Source: Clostridiales bacterium (lineage in GTDB: Bacteria > Bacillota > Clostridia > Christensenellales > CAG-917). From it: a stretch of 64,000 nt of DNA. The notes beneath the pieces are model-generated. The model had not been told where the DNA came from. It saw only the letters and a program-made list of their open reading frames with translations, and searched no databases. Position numbers and translations under genes: made by a program. Below, piece by piece: positions 27,427 through 37,700 of the stretch. The first letter of the stretch is position 1. The number at the start of each line of letters is the position of its first letter. The stretch spans positions 682,001 through 746,000 of the forward strand of contig CP091734.1 of assembly GCA_022009995.1 (NCBI GenBank), written 5' to 3'.

Positions 27427-27691
27427 AAAAGACTCACTCTTTTGTGAGTCTTTTTAATTTGCACAAGGGATTCTGCGTGCTATCGCACGCGTTGCTTTGC
27501 AACCGAACCCCTGCGGGCTGGCGCTCCGTTTATACGAGTAAACTCGTTCACTTCGCTATTACGCCTGTCGGCTACGAATCCCTTATGATACACCAAGGAC
27601 TTGTGAAAACACAGGTCCTTTTTTTATACCACTGCGGGATTCTGCGTGCTATCGCACGCGTTGCTTTGCAACCGAACCCCTGCGGGCTGGC
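27427..27691 (+). repeat. tRNA-tail modules (locus B, behind tRNA-Arg)
   Basis: Terminator 27427-27456 (AAGACTCAC stem). AAGGGATTC (27465-27473) is the reverse complement of the tRNA-Arg T-arm 3' strand. Hairpins GCGTGC-TATC-GCACGC, GTTGC-TTT-GCAAC and ACGAGT-AA-ACTCGT follow. Then the tRNA 3' end returns (27575-27595, one mismatch, ending in CCA), followed by a new terminator (27595-27626). A second, incomplete module repeats 56 bp exactly (27467-27522 and 27636-27691). Confidence 0.85.
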
Positions 27692-27710
27692 ATAAAAAAA
27701 GTTATAAAAA

Positions 27711-27738
27711 AGACTCGCTATTGCGAGTCGTTTTTGTG
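27711..27738. terminator. Hairpin terminator between module and YbaK gene
   Basis: AGACTCGC-TATT-GCGAGTC followed by GTTTTTG; the minus strand also ends in a T-run, so it may serve the convergent gene too. Confidence 0.75.
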
Positions 27739-27749
27739 TTTTCGGAAAT

Positions 27750-28214
27750 TTATATCCTGCAAACGTCAATCCACTCGACAAAGTTTGAATACTTTTCAAG
27801 TTCGGGAATCGTGAGTTCGATTGCGCTGTTACTGCTGCCGCAGGCGGGGAAAACCGTCTTAAATCTTTTCAGCGATTCGTCAAGGTATACCGTGACGCCG
27901 TCGTTGATACCGAAAGGGCAAACGCCGCCGATACCGTGTCCGATAAGGTCGTTCACTTCCTCGGGTTTCAGCATTTTGGCTTTCGCGCCGAAGAAGGACT
28001 TATATTTGTGATTGTCGATTTTCGCGTCGCCCGCCGTAACGATTAAAATCGCTTTGTCGCCCAGCATAAAAGACAACGTTTTCGCAATGCGGCACGGCTC
28101 TGTACAAAGGGCGTGCGCGGCAAGCTCGACGGTTGCGCTCGACTCGTGAAATTCCTTGATTCTATCGGCGATTCCGAATTGTTCAAAATATGCTCTTACT
28201 TTCTCAATTGCCAT
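27750..28214 (-). CDS. YbaK/EbsC-type aminoacyl-tRNA deacylase
   Basis: 154 aa from the ATG at 28214. It shows the YbaK/ProX pattern: CRIAKTLSFMLGDKAILIVTAGDAKID, then KAKMLKPEEVNDLIGHGIGGVCPFGI and a C-terminal FPACGSSNSAIELTIPEL. Family members hydrolyse mischarged tRNAs such as Cys-tRNA(Pro). The upstream gap (28215-28443) is AT-rich with no gene. Confidence 0.9.
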   Translation of the reverse strand: MAIEKVRAYFEQFGIADRIKEFHESSATVELAAHALCTEPCRIAKTLSFMLGDKAILIVTAGDAKIDNHKYKSFFGAKAKMLKPEEVNDLIGHGIGGVCPFGINDGVTVYLDESLKRFKTVFPACGSSNSAIELTIPELEKYSNFVEWIDVCRI

Positions 28215-28443
28215 TTTATACACCTGTTTTGTCTTGTAAAGTATTGATAATTATAACAAAACAATCAGTTAATTACAACTGAATTCATAGGGATTTTATA
28301 TTTTTATTGTTGGAAGGATAGCTCGTTTCGGTTAAGCTTGATTTTTGAGAGAGAAAATAGCTTTTTCGTGTGAATTTTAATTGTATTGGGATGAAAAATA
28401 TCCGATGTCTCGTAGTAAAAACTTGTAACATCAGTTACAAAAA

Positions 28444-29268
28444 TTAATAAGAGTCCCCTTTCTTTTGATTACAATTATGGCACAATGTTTGAAGATTGTC
28501 ATATGTACTTTTACCACCTTTGGCAATTGGTTTAATGTGATCTATCTCTAAATCAACAAAGTTGCCGCTTTTGCCACACATGCGACACCGGTAGCCATCC
28601 CGTTTATAAATTGAAAATCTCATCTTATTTGATACTTTGCCTCTTTCAACTTTACATATGGAATCCCATATGGTTTTGTCATTATAAAAATTGCCGTTTT
28701 TGTTATTGAGTTTTTTGATAAATTGTTTTATTTGATTTGAATCGAAGGACTCGCTTTTTCTTTCAAAAACTCTACCGTTAATGTCTGAGCGACTCAATAA
28801 AACTTTAATCGAAAAGCTGGTTTGTGGGTGTAATTTGTTTTGATTAAATATTTTTTCTTCACATGCTAACAAACGTTTTTTGTTATATTTATCAATCGGC
28901 TGGGAAAAATCACCAAACTTTTGTATTTGAAGAACTTTTTCACAATAATCCTCATATTTTTTCCTGTTGGTATCTGCGTTGGCGATTTGCTTTAATGCCT
29001 CGTGTTGTTTAAATTGTAATTGATATATTAGGTAATCACTGCAACTGATAGTATCATACATTTTTTCGTTATCATAGATATGTTTTTCATCTAAATTTAT
29101 TATATCAAAAAAACAATTCTCTTTATTTAATTCATCAAGCTGTTTTAAGGAAATGCTGTTTTTAAGGACAAATTGACGATATTGTTTTTTAATACGAGAA
29201 CAAACAAAAGCAGTAACACAAATGCATAAACCTATAAATGCAATAATGCCGATTATGATGTAAAACAT
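28444..29268 (-). CDS. Membrane-anchored HNH endonuclease-like protein
   Basis: 274 aa. One N-terminal membrane helix (residues 2-24), a long lysine-rich helical middle, and a C-terminal HNH domain: KRDGYRCRMCGKSG, LEIDHIKPIAKGGKSTYDNLQTLCHNCNQKKGD. The zinc cysteines CRMC and CHNC, the catalytic His of DH and the Asn are present. Codon use is markedly AT-rich compared with both neighbours, suggesting recent acquisition. A membrane-tethered nuclease could act on incoming DNA, but this is inference. Confidence 0.85.
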   Translation of the reverse strand: MFYIIIGIIAFIGLCICVTAFVCSRIKKQYRQFVLKNSISLKQLDELNKENCFFDIINLDEKHIYDNEKMYDTISCSDYLIYQLQFKQHEALKQIANADTNRKKYEDYCEKVLQIQKFGDFSQPIDKYNKKRLLACEEKIFNQNKLHPQTSFSIKVLLSRSDINGRVFERKSESFDSNQIKQFIKKLNNKNGNFYNDKTIWDSICKVERGKVSNKMRFSIYKRDGYRCRMCGKSGNFVDLEIDHIKPIAKGGKSTYDNLQTLCHNCNQKKGDSY

Positions 29269-29344
29269 AAGTCAATTCTCCTTGGTGAATAAGCAAAGTA
29301 TAGCACAGCATGTGCGCTGTTGCAAATAAAAGATTGTTTGTTTT

Positions 29345-29530
29345 AATTGTCTGGTTCGAACCCTCGGGGCAAATGCCCGTTGCTATCGCTAAAACAGCGC
29401 ACTGTGCTGTTTCTTAACGCGGCAACCCCTTCGTGCGCTTTTTGTTGCACAAAAATGCTGCGGCGTGTCGTCTGTCCGAACCCCACCGGTGCAGTATAAA
29501 AAAACTGACCACAAATGTAGTCAGTTTTTT
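29345..29530 (-). repeat. tRNA-tail module (locus D, behind tRNA-Asn)
   Basis: Read on the minus strand: terminator AAAAAACTGACTACA...TGTGGTCAGTTTTTT (29488-29530), an inverted T-arm copy (29467-29484), a core containing GTTAAGAAACAGCACAGTG (29387-29419), and a direct T-arm copy GTTCGAACCAGAC (29350-29362). No acceptor or CCA remains, so this copy is decayed at its end. Confidence 0.75.
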
Positions 29531-29605
29531 TGGCTCCCCCTGTCTGGTTCGAACAGACGACCCTTCGGTTAACAGCCGAATGCTCTACCGCTGAGCTAAG
29601 GAGGA
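29531..29605 (-). tRNA. tRNA-Asn(GTT)
   Basis: 75 nt. Acceptor TCCTCCT / AGGGGGA with one G-U pair, encoded CCA, D-arm AGCTCAGCGGTAGAGC, anticodon loop CTGTTAA and T-loop TTCGAAC. Upstream on the minus strand TTGACA (29657-29662) and TAGAAT (29634-29639) are 17 bp apart. Confidence 0.97.
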
Positions 29606-29739
29606 ATATTGTTGCTACCTTGATAGCACGACTATTCTATAATACAAAACCCGACTTGTCAACGATTTTCGCGGTTTATTTTGAAAAAATTCCGTTATTT
29701 CCTTTTCGGCGTCGGGATTTTTTCTGCCGCGGCGTAACC

Positions 29740-29767
29740 TTGACTTAATCGGTCGATATGTTATAAT
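29740..29767 (+). promoter_or_regulatory. Promoter of the O-antigen-ligase-like gene
   Basis: TTGACT (29740-29745) and TATAAT (29762-29767), 16 bp apart. Confidence 0.7.
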
Positions 29768-29801
29768 AGATATATTGTTAAAAACGCAAAAGAGAGACAA
29801 T

Positions 29802-31275
29802 ATGGATAAAATCAAATCGTTTTTCAGGGAAGAAAATGCTGCAAAGATTTTTGAATCTAAGGAATTCGTCTGGGTATGGCTTGCTATCGTATTCATATGC
29901 TGGATTACCGGCGGCTGGGTTGCGGGCTTTATAATCGCGGCGGTGCTTGCGGGGATAATCTTATGTTTATGTCGCGACACGTTGCCGGTAACGACGATAC
30001 TTTGGACGTTCCTGTTCATACTGGGAGCAAACCGACACAAACTTCAAGGCATGGCGGGGCTTATCGCGGCGGTGCTTTTCATAGTTGTTGGTATTATCGT
30101 AAACGTTGTGAGATTCCGCCCGAATTTCCGCTTTATGAGTTATAAAACGGTAACGGCGACGACGGTTGCCATACTTGCGTTCTGCGCGACGGCGATGCTG
30201 TCGGGGATTGCAAGGGGCGAAAGGTATCTGAACTTTTCCGAGCACGGCTTATATGCGACGGTTGTCGGCGCGTTGTGCGTGATGCTGGCGCTTGGTTACG
30301 TCTTTTTCTCGGCGACGATATCGGGCGGCGAAGACGGCAAAAGGGTATTGAATCACCTTTTATTTCTGATGTTTGCGTCAAGCGTCGTCATCGTGCTGCA
30401 ACTTATCGTATATTATGCGATGCGCGGCGGCGGATTCAAGGCGGTTATCGACGGATTTGTGCATAAAGACGTCGAACTCGGCTGGGGCGGCCCGAACAAT
30501 TACAGCATAATCCTGGCGATGATGATGCCCGCGACGTTGTATTACGCCGTGAAACGGAAAATATTCGCCGTTGTATCTGATTTATGCCGTCGTGCAATAC
30601 TTTTTCATATTTGCGTCGGCAAGCCGTGGCGCGATACTTTTCGGCGCGTTCGGACTTGTCGCGTCGTTCGGCCTTGCGATTTACAAAAGCGAATTCCGCG
30701 GCAGAATGATAATCACGACGGGCGTGCTGATGGCGGTAACGACCATCGTTCTGATGGCGAAAGCCGACGTCATTTACGACTCGCTGGGCGTATTTATGGG
30801 AAAAGCCCTGGACGAAAACGGACGTATTCCGCTGTGGAAAGACGCCTGGAAGAATTTTAAGGCAAATCCGATTTTCGGCACCGGGTTCGATTACTATCTC
30901 GGCGGACACAACGGCGGAAAATCCGACGGATATACGCCGTACTGGTATCATTCCACGTTTTTCCAAGCGCTTGCCGCAACGGGCATCGTCGGTTTTTTGG
31001 CGTGGATAAATCTGGAAGTTTCGAGACTTCGCGCGTTCCTTACAAACGCCAGCCTTGAAAAGTGGTTTATGCTTTTCGGATACGCAGTGTTCTGGCTGTA
31101 CGGCATGGTCGACGTGTTTTATTACACGCCCAACGGGCTGCTTTTCCTGTTCGTCATCACGCTTGCAATCGAAAAGAGCGTCGAAAGCGCAAAGCTTCGT
31201 CCGTACTCGCTTGTATATATCGAAAGGAAACGCCAGCAAAAATTGCTGACGAAAAATACGGAAAATGAAAAATAG
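29802..31275 (+). CDS. O-antigen-ligase-like polytopic membrane protein (one frameshift)
   Basis: A reconst­ructed protein of about 490 aa with some twelve hydrophobic segments. The large outer loop has the Wzy_C pattern NGRIPLWKDAWKNFKANPIFGTGFDYY and PYWYHSTFFQALAATGIVG, as in O-antigen ligases and polysaccharide polymerases. It may polymerise or attach an extracellular glycan. An extra A near 30560 splits the frame at VKRKYSPLYLIYAVV. The basic C-terminal tail overlaps birA by 11 bases. Confidence 0.8.
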
Positions 31276-32043
31276 AAAACCGTCGTTTTGCGACAAGACG
31301 TCGTTTTCGCTTGCGATGGCAGGGGTAAGCCGCGCCGTCGTCCTGAAAGAAACCGAAAGCACCAACGACGTCGCGAAAGAGATGCTGAAAAACGGTTGCC
31401 GCGACTTTGCAACGGTCGTTGCCGAAAGACAGACGAAGGGCAAAGGGCGCAGCGGAAAATCTTTTTATTCGCCCGACGAAACGGGGGCGTACGTCAGCGT
31501 CGCTCTGCACGCGTCTGACGACAAAAAACCGTACGTCACGATAATCGCCGCGCTTGCGACCGCCCGCACCGTTGAGGAGTTTTCGGGCAGTCCCGCCTTT
31601 ATCAAGTGGGTGAACGACGTATATCTTTTCGACAAAAAGGTTGCAGGGATTCTGGCGGAAAGGGTAATATCCGAAAGCGTCACCGGCGAAGTCATCGGCA
31701 TAGGCACGAACCTGCAAGATCCCGACGACGGTTTCCCCGACGACATAAAAGACGTCGCGGGCTCGTTGAATCTTTTGACCGACAAACGTGCGGAATATAT
31801 CGGCGCGCTTGTAAAAAATCTTCGGGACGAGTACGAAAACTTTGACAAAAAGTCCGCCCTGAAAACCTTCCGCGAGAAATCGTATCTCACGGGGAAGGAC
31901 GTAAACGTCCGGGATTTATTCGGTACGTATAAGGCGCGCGTTCTCGATATAGACGACGACTTCGGGCTTGTCGTGATGAAAGAAGACGGCGTGTCCGTTT
32001 AAGAAGCGGCGTCGTAAGCATATCGGTAATAAAAGAAGAATAA
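31265..32043 (+). CDS. birA: Biotin-[acetyl-CoA-carboxylase] ligase (one frameshift near the end)
   Basis: About 258 aa, without the N-terminal DNA-binding domain of bifunctional BirA. Motifs: ETESTND, the biotinyl-AMP loop GKGRSGKSF, KWVNDVY and AGILAE. The C-terminal small domain breaks at about 31997, where one C is missing; the other frame gives RLRSGVVSISVIKEE to 32043, the expected family ending. It attaches biotin to carboxylase carrier domains. Confidence 0.93.
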
Positions 32044-32065
32044 AAACAGAAAACGAAAATTTTCA

Positions 32066-32090
32066 AGCCGTCGGAAGACGGTTTTTTTAT
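32066..32090 (+). terminator. Terminator behind birA
   Basis: CCGTC-GGAA-GACGG stem with flanking A/T pairs and seven T. Confidence 0.75.
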
Positions 32091-32133
32091 TGCGCGGGTT
32101 TTATATTTCGGATTAAGGCAAAAATACGATATT

Positions 32134-33552
32134 ATGATCAGGAGCGCAGACGTAATCGAAAAACTGAAAGCCGACGTATCGTCCGACGACTTTATCGCGC
32201 GCGATTTTTCGGCAGACGGCGCGGCGGGCGCGTTGCTTTACGTCGACGGAATGAGCGACAAATTGCTGCTGGAACAAAGCGTTGTGAAGCCCTTGCTTTC
32301 AATGAAGTGGGCAGGTGTGACGCTCGATGACGTAAAGAAACTTCCCTATGGCGAAGAAATCAAGGAAATCGAAGAAACCGCGGCGGGACAAACCGTCGCA
32401 AACGGTGATCTGGTGCTTGCGCTTGACGGGGCGGACAAACTTTACGAAATCTCCCTTCGGAACTACCCGCACCGCGCCGTTGCGGAGCCGCCCACCGAAA
32501 CCGTAATCAAAGGTCCACGCGAAGGATTCACCGAAGAAGTCAAAACAAACGTGTCGCTGGTCAGACGGCGCATAAAATCGCCGCGGCTGAAAGTGAAAAA
32601 TTCACCGTCGGGAAATACGGAAATACAACCGTTATGATGGTTTACATTGACGATATTGTCGATAAAGACGTTGTTTTGCGAATATCCGAAAAAATCAAAT
32701 CCATAAACATCGACGGCATAATCGGCGCGGAATACGTGTCGCGGTTTGTCTGCGAGCATGCGGGCAGCATTTTCAATCAGTCGGGAATGACCGAAAAACC
32801 CGACATTGTCAGCGCAAAAATTCTGGAAGGACGGGTTGCGCTTTTCATCGACGGCACGCCCGTCGTCATAACTTATCCTTACGTTTTGCTGGAAAGTTTT
32901 CAGGACGGATACGATTATTACGTCCAGAACAAGCGCGCCACGATGCTCAGAATAATCAGGATTATCGGTGCGTTTATGGCGGTGTTGCTGCCGGGGCTTT
33001 ACGTCGCGTTTCAGGAATATCATTATCAACTGATGCCGCTGAAATTTCTCATATCCCTGCTTAACAGCGTGTCGGGGATACCTTTCACGCCGCCGATGGA
33101 AATGTTGTTTGTCCTTGCGCTTTTCGAGGTGCTGAATCAGGCAAGCGTCCGTATGCCGCGATACGTCGGCACCGCGCTTTCGATCGTCGGGGCAATCGTT
33201 CTCGGCGAAACGGCGGTAAACGCCGGGCTTTTAAGCAGTCCGACGGTGCTGGTGATTGCGATTTCGGCAATCGGCATAAACTGCGTGCCCGACCTTGTGG
33301 ATACTTTCAGCATTTTGCGGCTTGCGGTGCTGATTACGGGAAGTATTCTGGGGCTTTTCGGCATCGTCGTGTTTTCGATGGGGCTTATCGCGTATTTGTG
33401 CGGACTGGACAGTTTCGGTTCGCCTTATCTTGCGCCGTTCGCGCCGATGATAACCGCCGATTTCAAGGACGCCGTCGCAAAGGAAAACCTGTTGTCGTTT
33501 GAAAAGCGGCCGTTTCCGTGCCGACGAAAAACAGAAGGAGAATGCGCCGTGA
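32134..33552 (+). CDS. gerAA: Spore germination receptor subunit GerAA-type (two frameshifts)
   Basis: A reconstructed protein of about 472 aa. A soluble N-terminal domain (FIARDFSADGAAGALLYVDGMSD, RGPREGFTE-like KGPREGFTEEVKTN) precedes membrane segments with PFTPPMEMLFVLALFEVL and VLGETAVNAGLLSSP, conserved in A subunits. One base is missing near 32600 (LKVEKFTVGKYGNTTV) and one C is extra near 33514 (FEKRPFRADEKQKENAP), where the true stop overlaps gerAB as GTGA. Without the second correction it would look fused to GerAB. It senses germinants in the spore inner membrane. Confidence 0.9.
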
Positions 33553-34643
33553 CAGATAATCGGAATTTAATTTATACAAGGCAATTCGCGCTGCTCGCGT
33601 TCGCGACGTGTCTGACTTTTCGGGTGTCGAGGTTGCCGCCGCTTATGCGACAGGCTGTCGGCACGAACAATCTTTTCGTGCTTTTACTGTATCTTCTTCT
33701 GGACGCCGCGCAATTTTTCGTCGTATATAAATTCGTCGCTACGGGCGGAAAGGAAGCGATACAAGACACCGTGTTTTACAAGGTCGCGGGGGCAATGCTT
33801 TTCGTCAACTTTTTTATGAAAACGTTTATGGCGACGGCGGGAACGACGGCGTTTACGACGGAATCCATTTTTGAAGACATCGGCACCGGCAGCGTTGTCG
33901 TCGCGCTGCTCGTTACGACGGGGTATATCGCGGCAAAGGGCATAAGAACGATAGGTCGCACGGCGGAAATATCGTCGTTTCTTATTTTCACGGTATTCAC
34001 GCTGAATCTCGTTTTTCTGAAAGTGTATCTCGATATTTCCGAAAACCTGCCGTTTATCGACGGGGAAATTTCGGACGTGTTAAAACGTGGCGACAAGTTC
34101 TTCATGTGGTTCGGCGACGCGACGCCCTTATTGTTTTTAAGTATTAAGCCGTCCAAACGGAATCCGACGTCGTTGATGTACGGGTTGTCGGCGGGAGTCG
34201 TGATAATCGGATTCGTGCTGATGAACGCGATTTACGGAAACGCAAGCGAATACGTCGTCAACCTTGTCGTGAAAGTCGCGGGGTTCAACCAGTTTTCGGA
34301 CGTTTTGGGCAGGCTTGACTGGACGGGTATAATCGTGTGGCTTATGCTTGCGGTCATTTATATTTCGACGTATCTTTGGGCGTCGGGAGAGGCGCTCAAA
34401 AACCTTTTCAAAGGGAAAAAGAATATCGTCATCGTCCTTACGGTTATCGGCGTCGGCGCAATGACGATATTGAAAAAGGATATAAGAAACACGCTGGATT
34501 TCGTGACGGGCGGCGCAAGGTGGTACGTCGCCGCGACAAACTACGTCCTGCCCGTCGCGCTTATCGTTTATGCTGAAGTCAGAAAAAGAAAGTCGGCGAA
34601 AATCGCGCCGGCGAAGGAGGCTGTCGGTGAGTCGGAATCATAA
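33549..34643 (+). CDS. gerAB: Spore germination receptor subunit GerAB-type
   Basis: 364 aa from the GTG at 33549, behind GGAG and overlapping the gerAA stop. A spore-germination permease of the amino-acid/polyamine transporter superfamily, with about ten membrane segments (YTRQFALLAFATCLTFRVS at the start, a long helix series, DVLGRLDWTGIIVWLMLAV). It is the likely ligand-binding subunit of the Ger receptor. Its end overlaps gerAC by 17 bases. Confidence 0.92.
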   Translation: MTDNRNLIYTRQFALLAFATCLTFRVSRLPPLMRQAVGTNNLFVLLLYLLLDAAQFFVVYKFVATGGKEAIQDTVFYKVAGAMLFVNFFMKTFMATAGTTAFTTESIFEDIGTGSVVVALLVTTGYIAAKGIRTIGRTAEISSFLIFTVFTLNLVFLKVYLDISENLPFIDGEISDVLKRGDKFFMWFGDATPLLFLSIKPSKRNPTSLMYGLSAGVVIIGFVLMNAIYGNASEYVVNLVVKVAGFNQFSDVLGRLDWTGIIVWLMLAVIYISTYLWASGEALKNLFKGKKNIVIVLTVIGVGAMTILKKDIRNTLDFVTGGARWYVAATNYVLPVALIVYAEVRKRKSAKIAPAKEAVGESES

Positions 34644-35791
34644 GAAGGCGATAATCGCGTTCCTTATCGTTTTTGCCGTCGCGCTTTGTTATCTGCGCGT
34701 CGTGCCCGAAACCGCGCTGTCGGAGCGGGCAATCGTCGTGGGACTCGGCATCGACAAGACGGAAAAAGGATACGCCGTATCCTGCGAAATAATCAATCCG
34801 AAATCGCAAAGCGGCGGCGGACAGGGCGAGTCGGACGGCTTTGCTCTAATTTCCGGAACAGGGAAAACTCTTGACGCCGCAATCGGCGAGATTTCGCAAA
34901 AAACGGGGTTAAAAGTGTCGTTAAGCCAGTGTAATCTTATTGTTTTGGGAAATATGTTTTTGACGGAACAAACTTTTCCGAGCGTGAATTACCTTGTACA
35001 AACCTATGCCGTGCCGGAACTTGCGATAATCGCCGTTGCCGAAAACAGCGCGGCAGAACTTTTGAAAACAAAGCCCGTTATGACGACTCTAAGCGCGCTT
35101 CAAATGCAACAGACTTTGCATTCCGCAACCGACGACGCGTCGATAATTTCAACGAACGTAAAGGACTTTTTCAACGGGTATCTGTCACGGACGGGAGTGG
35201 CGAACGTCGTCAGCATATCCGCAAAAAAGATTGACAAAAACGACGTCGATAAAGGCTCGGGCGAAAGCGGGGACGTTTACGAATACGACTACTCGAAACT
35301 TGCGCTGTTCATAAACGGAAAAAGCGCGATGCTTCTTGAAAAGGACGACACCGTCGCGATAAATTATATGAAGTACGACCTTAAAGGGCGGCGAAACGGT
35401 GAGCGTCGACGGCGAGATTTTCGGGTTGCAGATAACAAGCAAAAAAACGAAATACAAAACGGAAGTAAACGGCGGCGTGCCGAGCGTCTTTGCCGACGTC
35501 GAAATAAAAGCCCGTATTTCGGAAAAAGACGGGCTTGGAAAATATTTTTCGGTTGACGAGATTCCGGAATGTTTGACCGAAAAAATCACCGCCGCGATGA
35601 AAGAAGTCGTCGAAAAAAAGATTGTCGCGACGTTTGAGAAGTGCAAAGCGCGCGGCGTCGACGTTTATGAACTTTTCGATAAGTTATACGAAAAAAGTTT
35701 CGGGGATTTCAAAGACGAATCCCCAAATGGCGACTATCTGAACAGAATCCGACTTATCGTCAACGCCAAAATCAGCGTCTTCAAAAAATAG
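34627..35791 (+). CDS. gerAC: Spore germination receptor subunit GerAC-type (one frameshift)
   Basis: A reconstructed protein of about 388 aa, starting at GTG behind AAGGAGG. An N-terminal membrane helix, then the C-subunit signature ERAIVVGLGIDKTEKGYAVS and C-terminal sequence with VVEKKIVATFEKCKARGVDVY. Family members are lipoproteins; here the cysteine follows VAL rather than a classic lipobox, so lipidation is uncertain. An extra G near 35387 breaks the frame at DLKGGETVSVDGEIF. Confidence 0.88.
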
Positions 35792-35919
35792 TTGTTCCGA
35801 CAGCCGCCGTTTTTTGACAACGAAAGCGACGAAACAACGGTTTTTCCGCCCAATACTTTTTCGTATTCTTTCTGCATTTTAAGCAGGTTTTCTTCGTCGG
35901 GGAAAGCAAAGTCGTCCAT
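35734..35919 (-). CDS. Small hypothetical protein
   Basis: 61 aa, MDDFAFPDEENLLKMQKEY..., starting behind GGAGG seven bases upstream. The first 45 residues look genuinely coding. The hydrophobic C-terminus lies opposite the end of gerAC, so the true end may be earlier and the frame may also be affected by an indel. Not recognised. Confidence 0.45.
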   Translation of the reverse strand: MDDFAFPDEENLLKMQKEYEKVLGGKTVVSSLSLSKNGGCRNNYFLKTLILALTISRILFR

Positions 35920-35989
35920 CGTCGCACCTCCGATAAATTTTATGCAAAAGGGGCGCGATTTGTGAAAGACGACGATTTTTTAAGATTGC

Positions 35990-36018
35990 TTGCAATAAGC
36001 GCAAATAAAATGTATAAT
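35990..36018 (+). promoter_or_regulatory. Promoter directly abutting a start codon (leaderless transcript)
   Basis: TTGCAA (35990-35995) and TATAAT (36013-36018), 17 bp apart. The ATG at 36026 is 8 bases past the -10 box, at the expected transcription start, with no ribosome binding site. Confidence 0.75.
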
Positions 36019-36025
36019 AGCAGAT

Positions 36026-37700
36026 ATGGAATATAAGTTAATGACGCCGATGATGCTCTGGCAAGGCTACAATCCCACGACCGAGCCGCTGGACGTTGTC
36101 GTAAACGGCGTGAAAAACAACGAAAAATACGTTTCGAAAGAAGTGTCTTTCACCGCGGAAACGGTTGCCGACGGGAAAATTCGCGCGTATGCGAACATTG
36201 TTGTGCAAAAAAACAAGGTCGCGCCGACGTTTTTATATCTCCCGAGCGGGGAGTCGTCGATAAAGCGCACGGCGTTTTTTGATCTGATTGTCGACGCCGG
36301 GTTCAATATCATCGCGGTCGATTTCGCCGGAAGATCGCCCAAGAAAAAGGTTTTTACCGAATATCCCGAAAGCCTTTCGTACTGCAATTTTTCCGAGAAT
36401 AAGGAACTTGCATACAGCCCGTGCCAGGCGGATATGTCACCCTGGTTTGTGTGGATGAAGGTTGTGCGCCGCGCGATAACGCTCGCGTTTGAAGAAAGCA
36501 ACGTCGATAAAAACAACTTTTTCCTGATCGGCAATCTCGAAGGCGGGCAACTTGCCTGGAAAGTCGCGGGCATCGACGGGCGCGTTTCGTGCGTTATCCC
36601 CGTGGGCGCCGACGGATTTACGGAGTTTTTCAACAAGCCGAAATACGATTCCAATCCCACCACGCAGTTTTCGGACGAGTGGGAATGTTATCTTGCCGGT
36701 ATGTCGACGCAGGCTTACGCGCGCATGCTGACCTGTCCCGTATATTGCGTGCTCGGCACGAACAGTTCTTATGCGGATATCGACAGGCTGTCCGATTTGT
36801 TCAACCTTGTTCCGCACAATAAAAAGTTTTCGTCGTTTTCGGTCGGGACGAACGTGAGCATTTCTTTGCAGAATTTCACGGGCGCGATAGAATTTGCAAA
36901 AAGCGTCGTTGCGGGCACGGAAAAAACGTTGCCTCGCCCCGGAATCAAGACGTACGTCAGCGACGGCAGGCTTTACGCAAGCGTGACAGACATTGGCGAT
37001 ATGGCGAAAACCGAAGTTTATTATTCCACCGACGAAATCACCCCCGCGTTCAGACGATGGGAACAGTGCGAAAGCCCGTGCTGCTTAATAACGAAGAAGT
37101 ATTGTGCGAACTGCACCCCGCCGAAGAAAACAAAATATTGTTTGTGTTTGCAAACGTTACGCTCAAAAACGGGATCGTGCTTTCGACGCAGGAATTGATG
37201 ATGGACCTTACGAAAGTGTCCCTTAACGACTACGACGAGGACGCAAAAACGACGGAAAGAATCCTTTACAACAACGAGATGACCACCGTGCCGTTTTCGG
37301 TTGAAAATTTCAGCCCCGTCGTCGACAGCGACGTGTTGAAAATCAAAGCGGGGCCGCTCGGGCTCAAAGGGTTCATGACAACCGAAGGCAGACTTTGCAC
37401 CTACGACGTGGAGCCACCGGAAACGTCGTCGATACGCAACGAGGACTACATATTGCAGCTGGAAGCGTATTCTGAAGAAAAGCGCAACGTCCGTATCGTT
37501 ATGTACACGGCGGAGAATACCGTCACGAAATACACCTCGGTGCTGCATCTTGAAAAAGCAAGAAGTGGCAGCGTTTCAACCTTGAAATTTCCGATTTCAA
37601 AACCGCCGACAGGAAAACGCTGAAAGATTGGCGACTTGTAAAAATTATGAAAATCAAGGACGCCGAAAACGTTTTGTTCAACAACATTCTGTGGATTTGA
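36026..37700 (+). CDS. Alpha/beta-hydrolase-fold protein, possibly catalytically inactive (two frameshifts)
   Basis: About 558 aa reconstructed. The first 270 residues look like an alpha/beta hydrolase (PTFLYLPSGESS, AVDFAGRSPKK, later PVYCVLGTNSSYAD). The nucleophile elbow reads IGNLEGGQ, where serine would be expected at the Leu, so classical esterase activity is doubtful. The C-terminal half is beta-rich and not recognised. One C is missing near 37075 and one A near 37560; the corrected frame ends KDAENVLFNNILWI at 37700, overlapping the signal peptidase start by one base. The transcript is probably leaderless. Confidence 0.65.

Noticed and set aside
27575..27595. Copies of tRNA 3' ends as additional tRNA genes
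   Set aside because: They contain only T-arm and acceptor parts; no D-arm, anticodon arm or 5' acceptor strand is present.
32634..34643. Apparent fusion of GerAA and GerAB in one open frame
   Set aside because: A single extra C near 33514 causes it. Without it GerAA ends normally (KENAP stop) with a GTGA overlap to a GerAB start that has its own GGAG.
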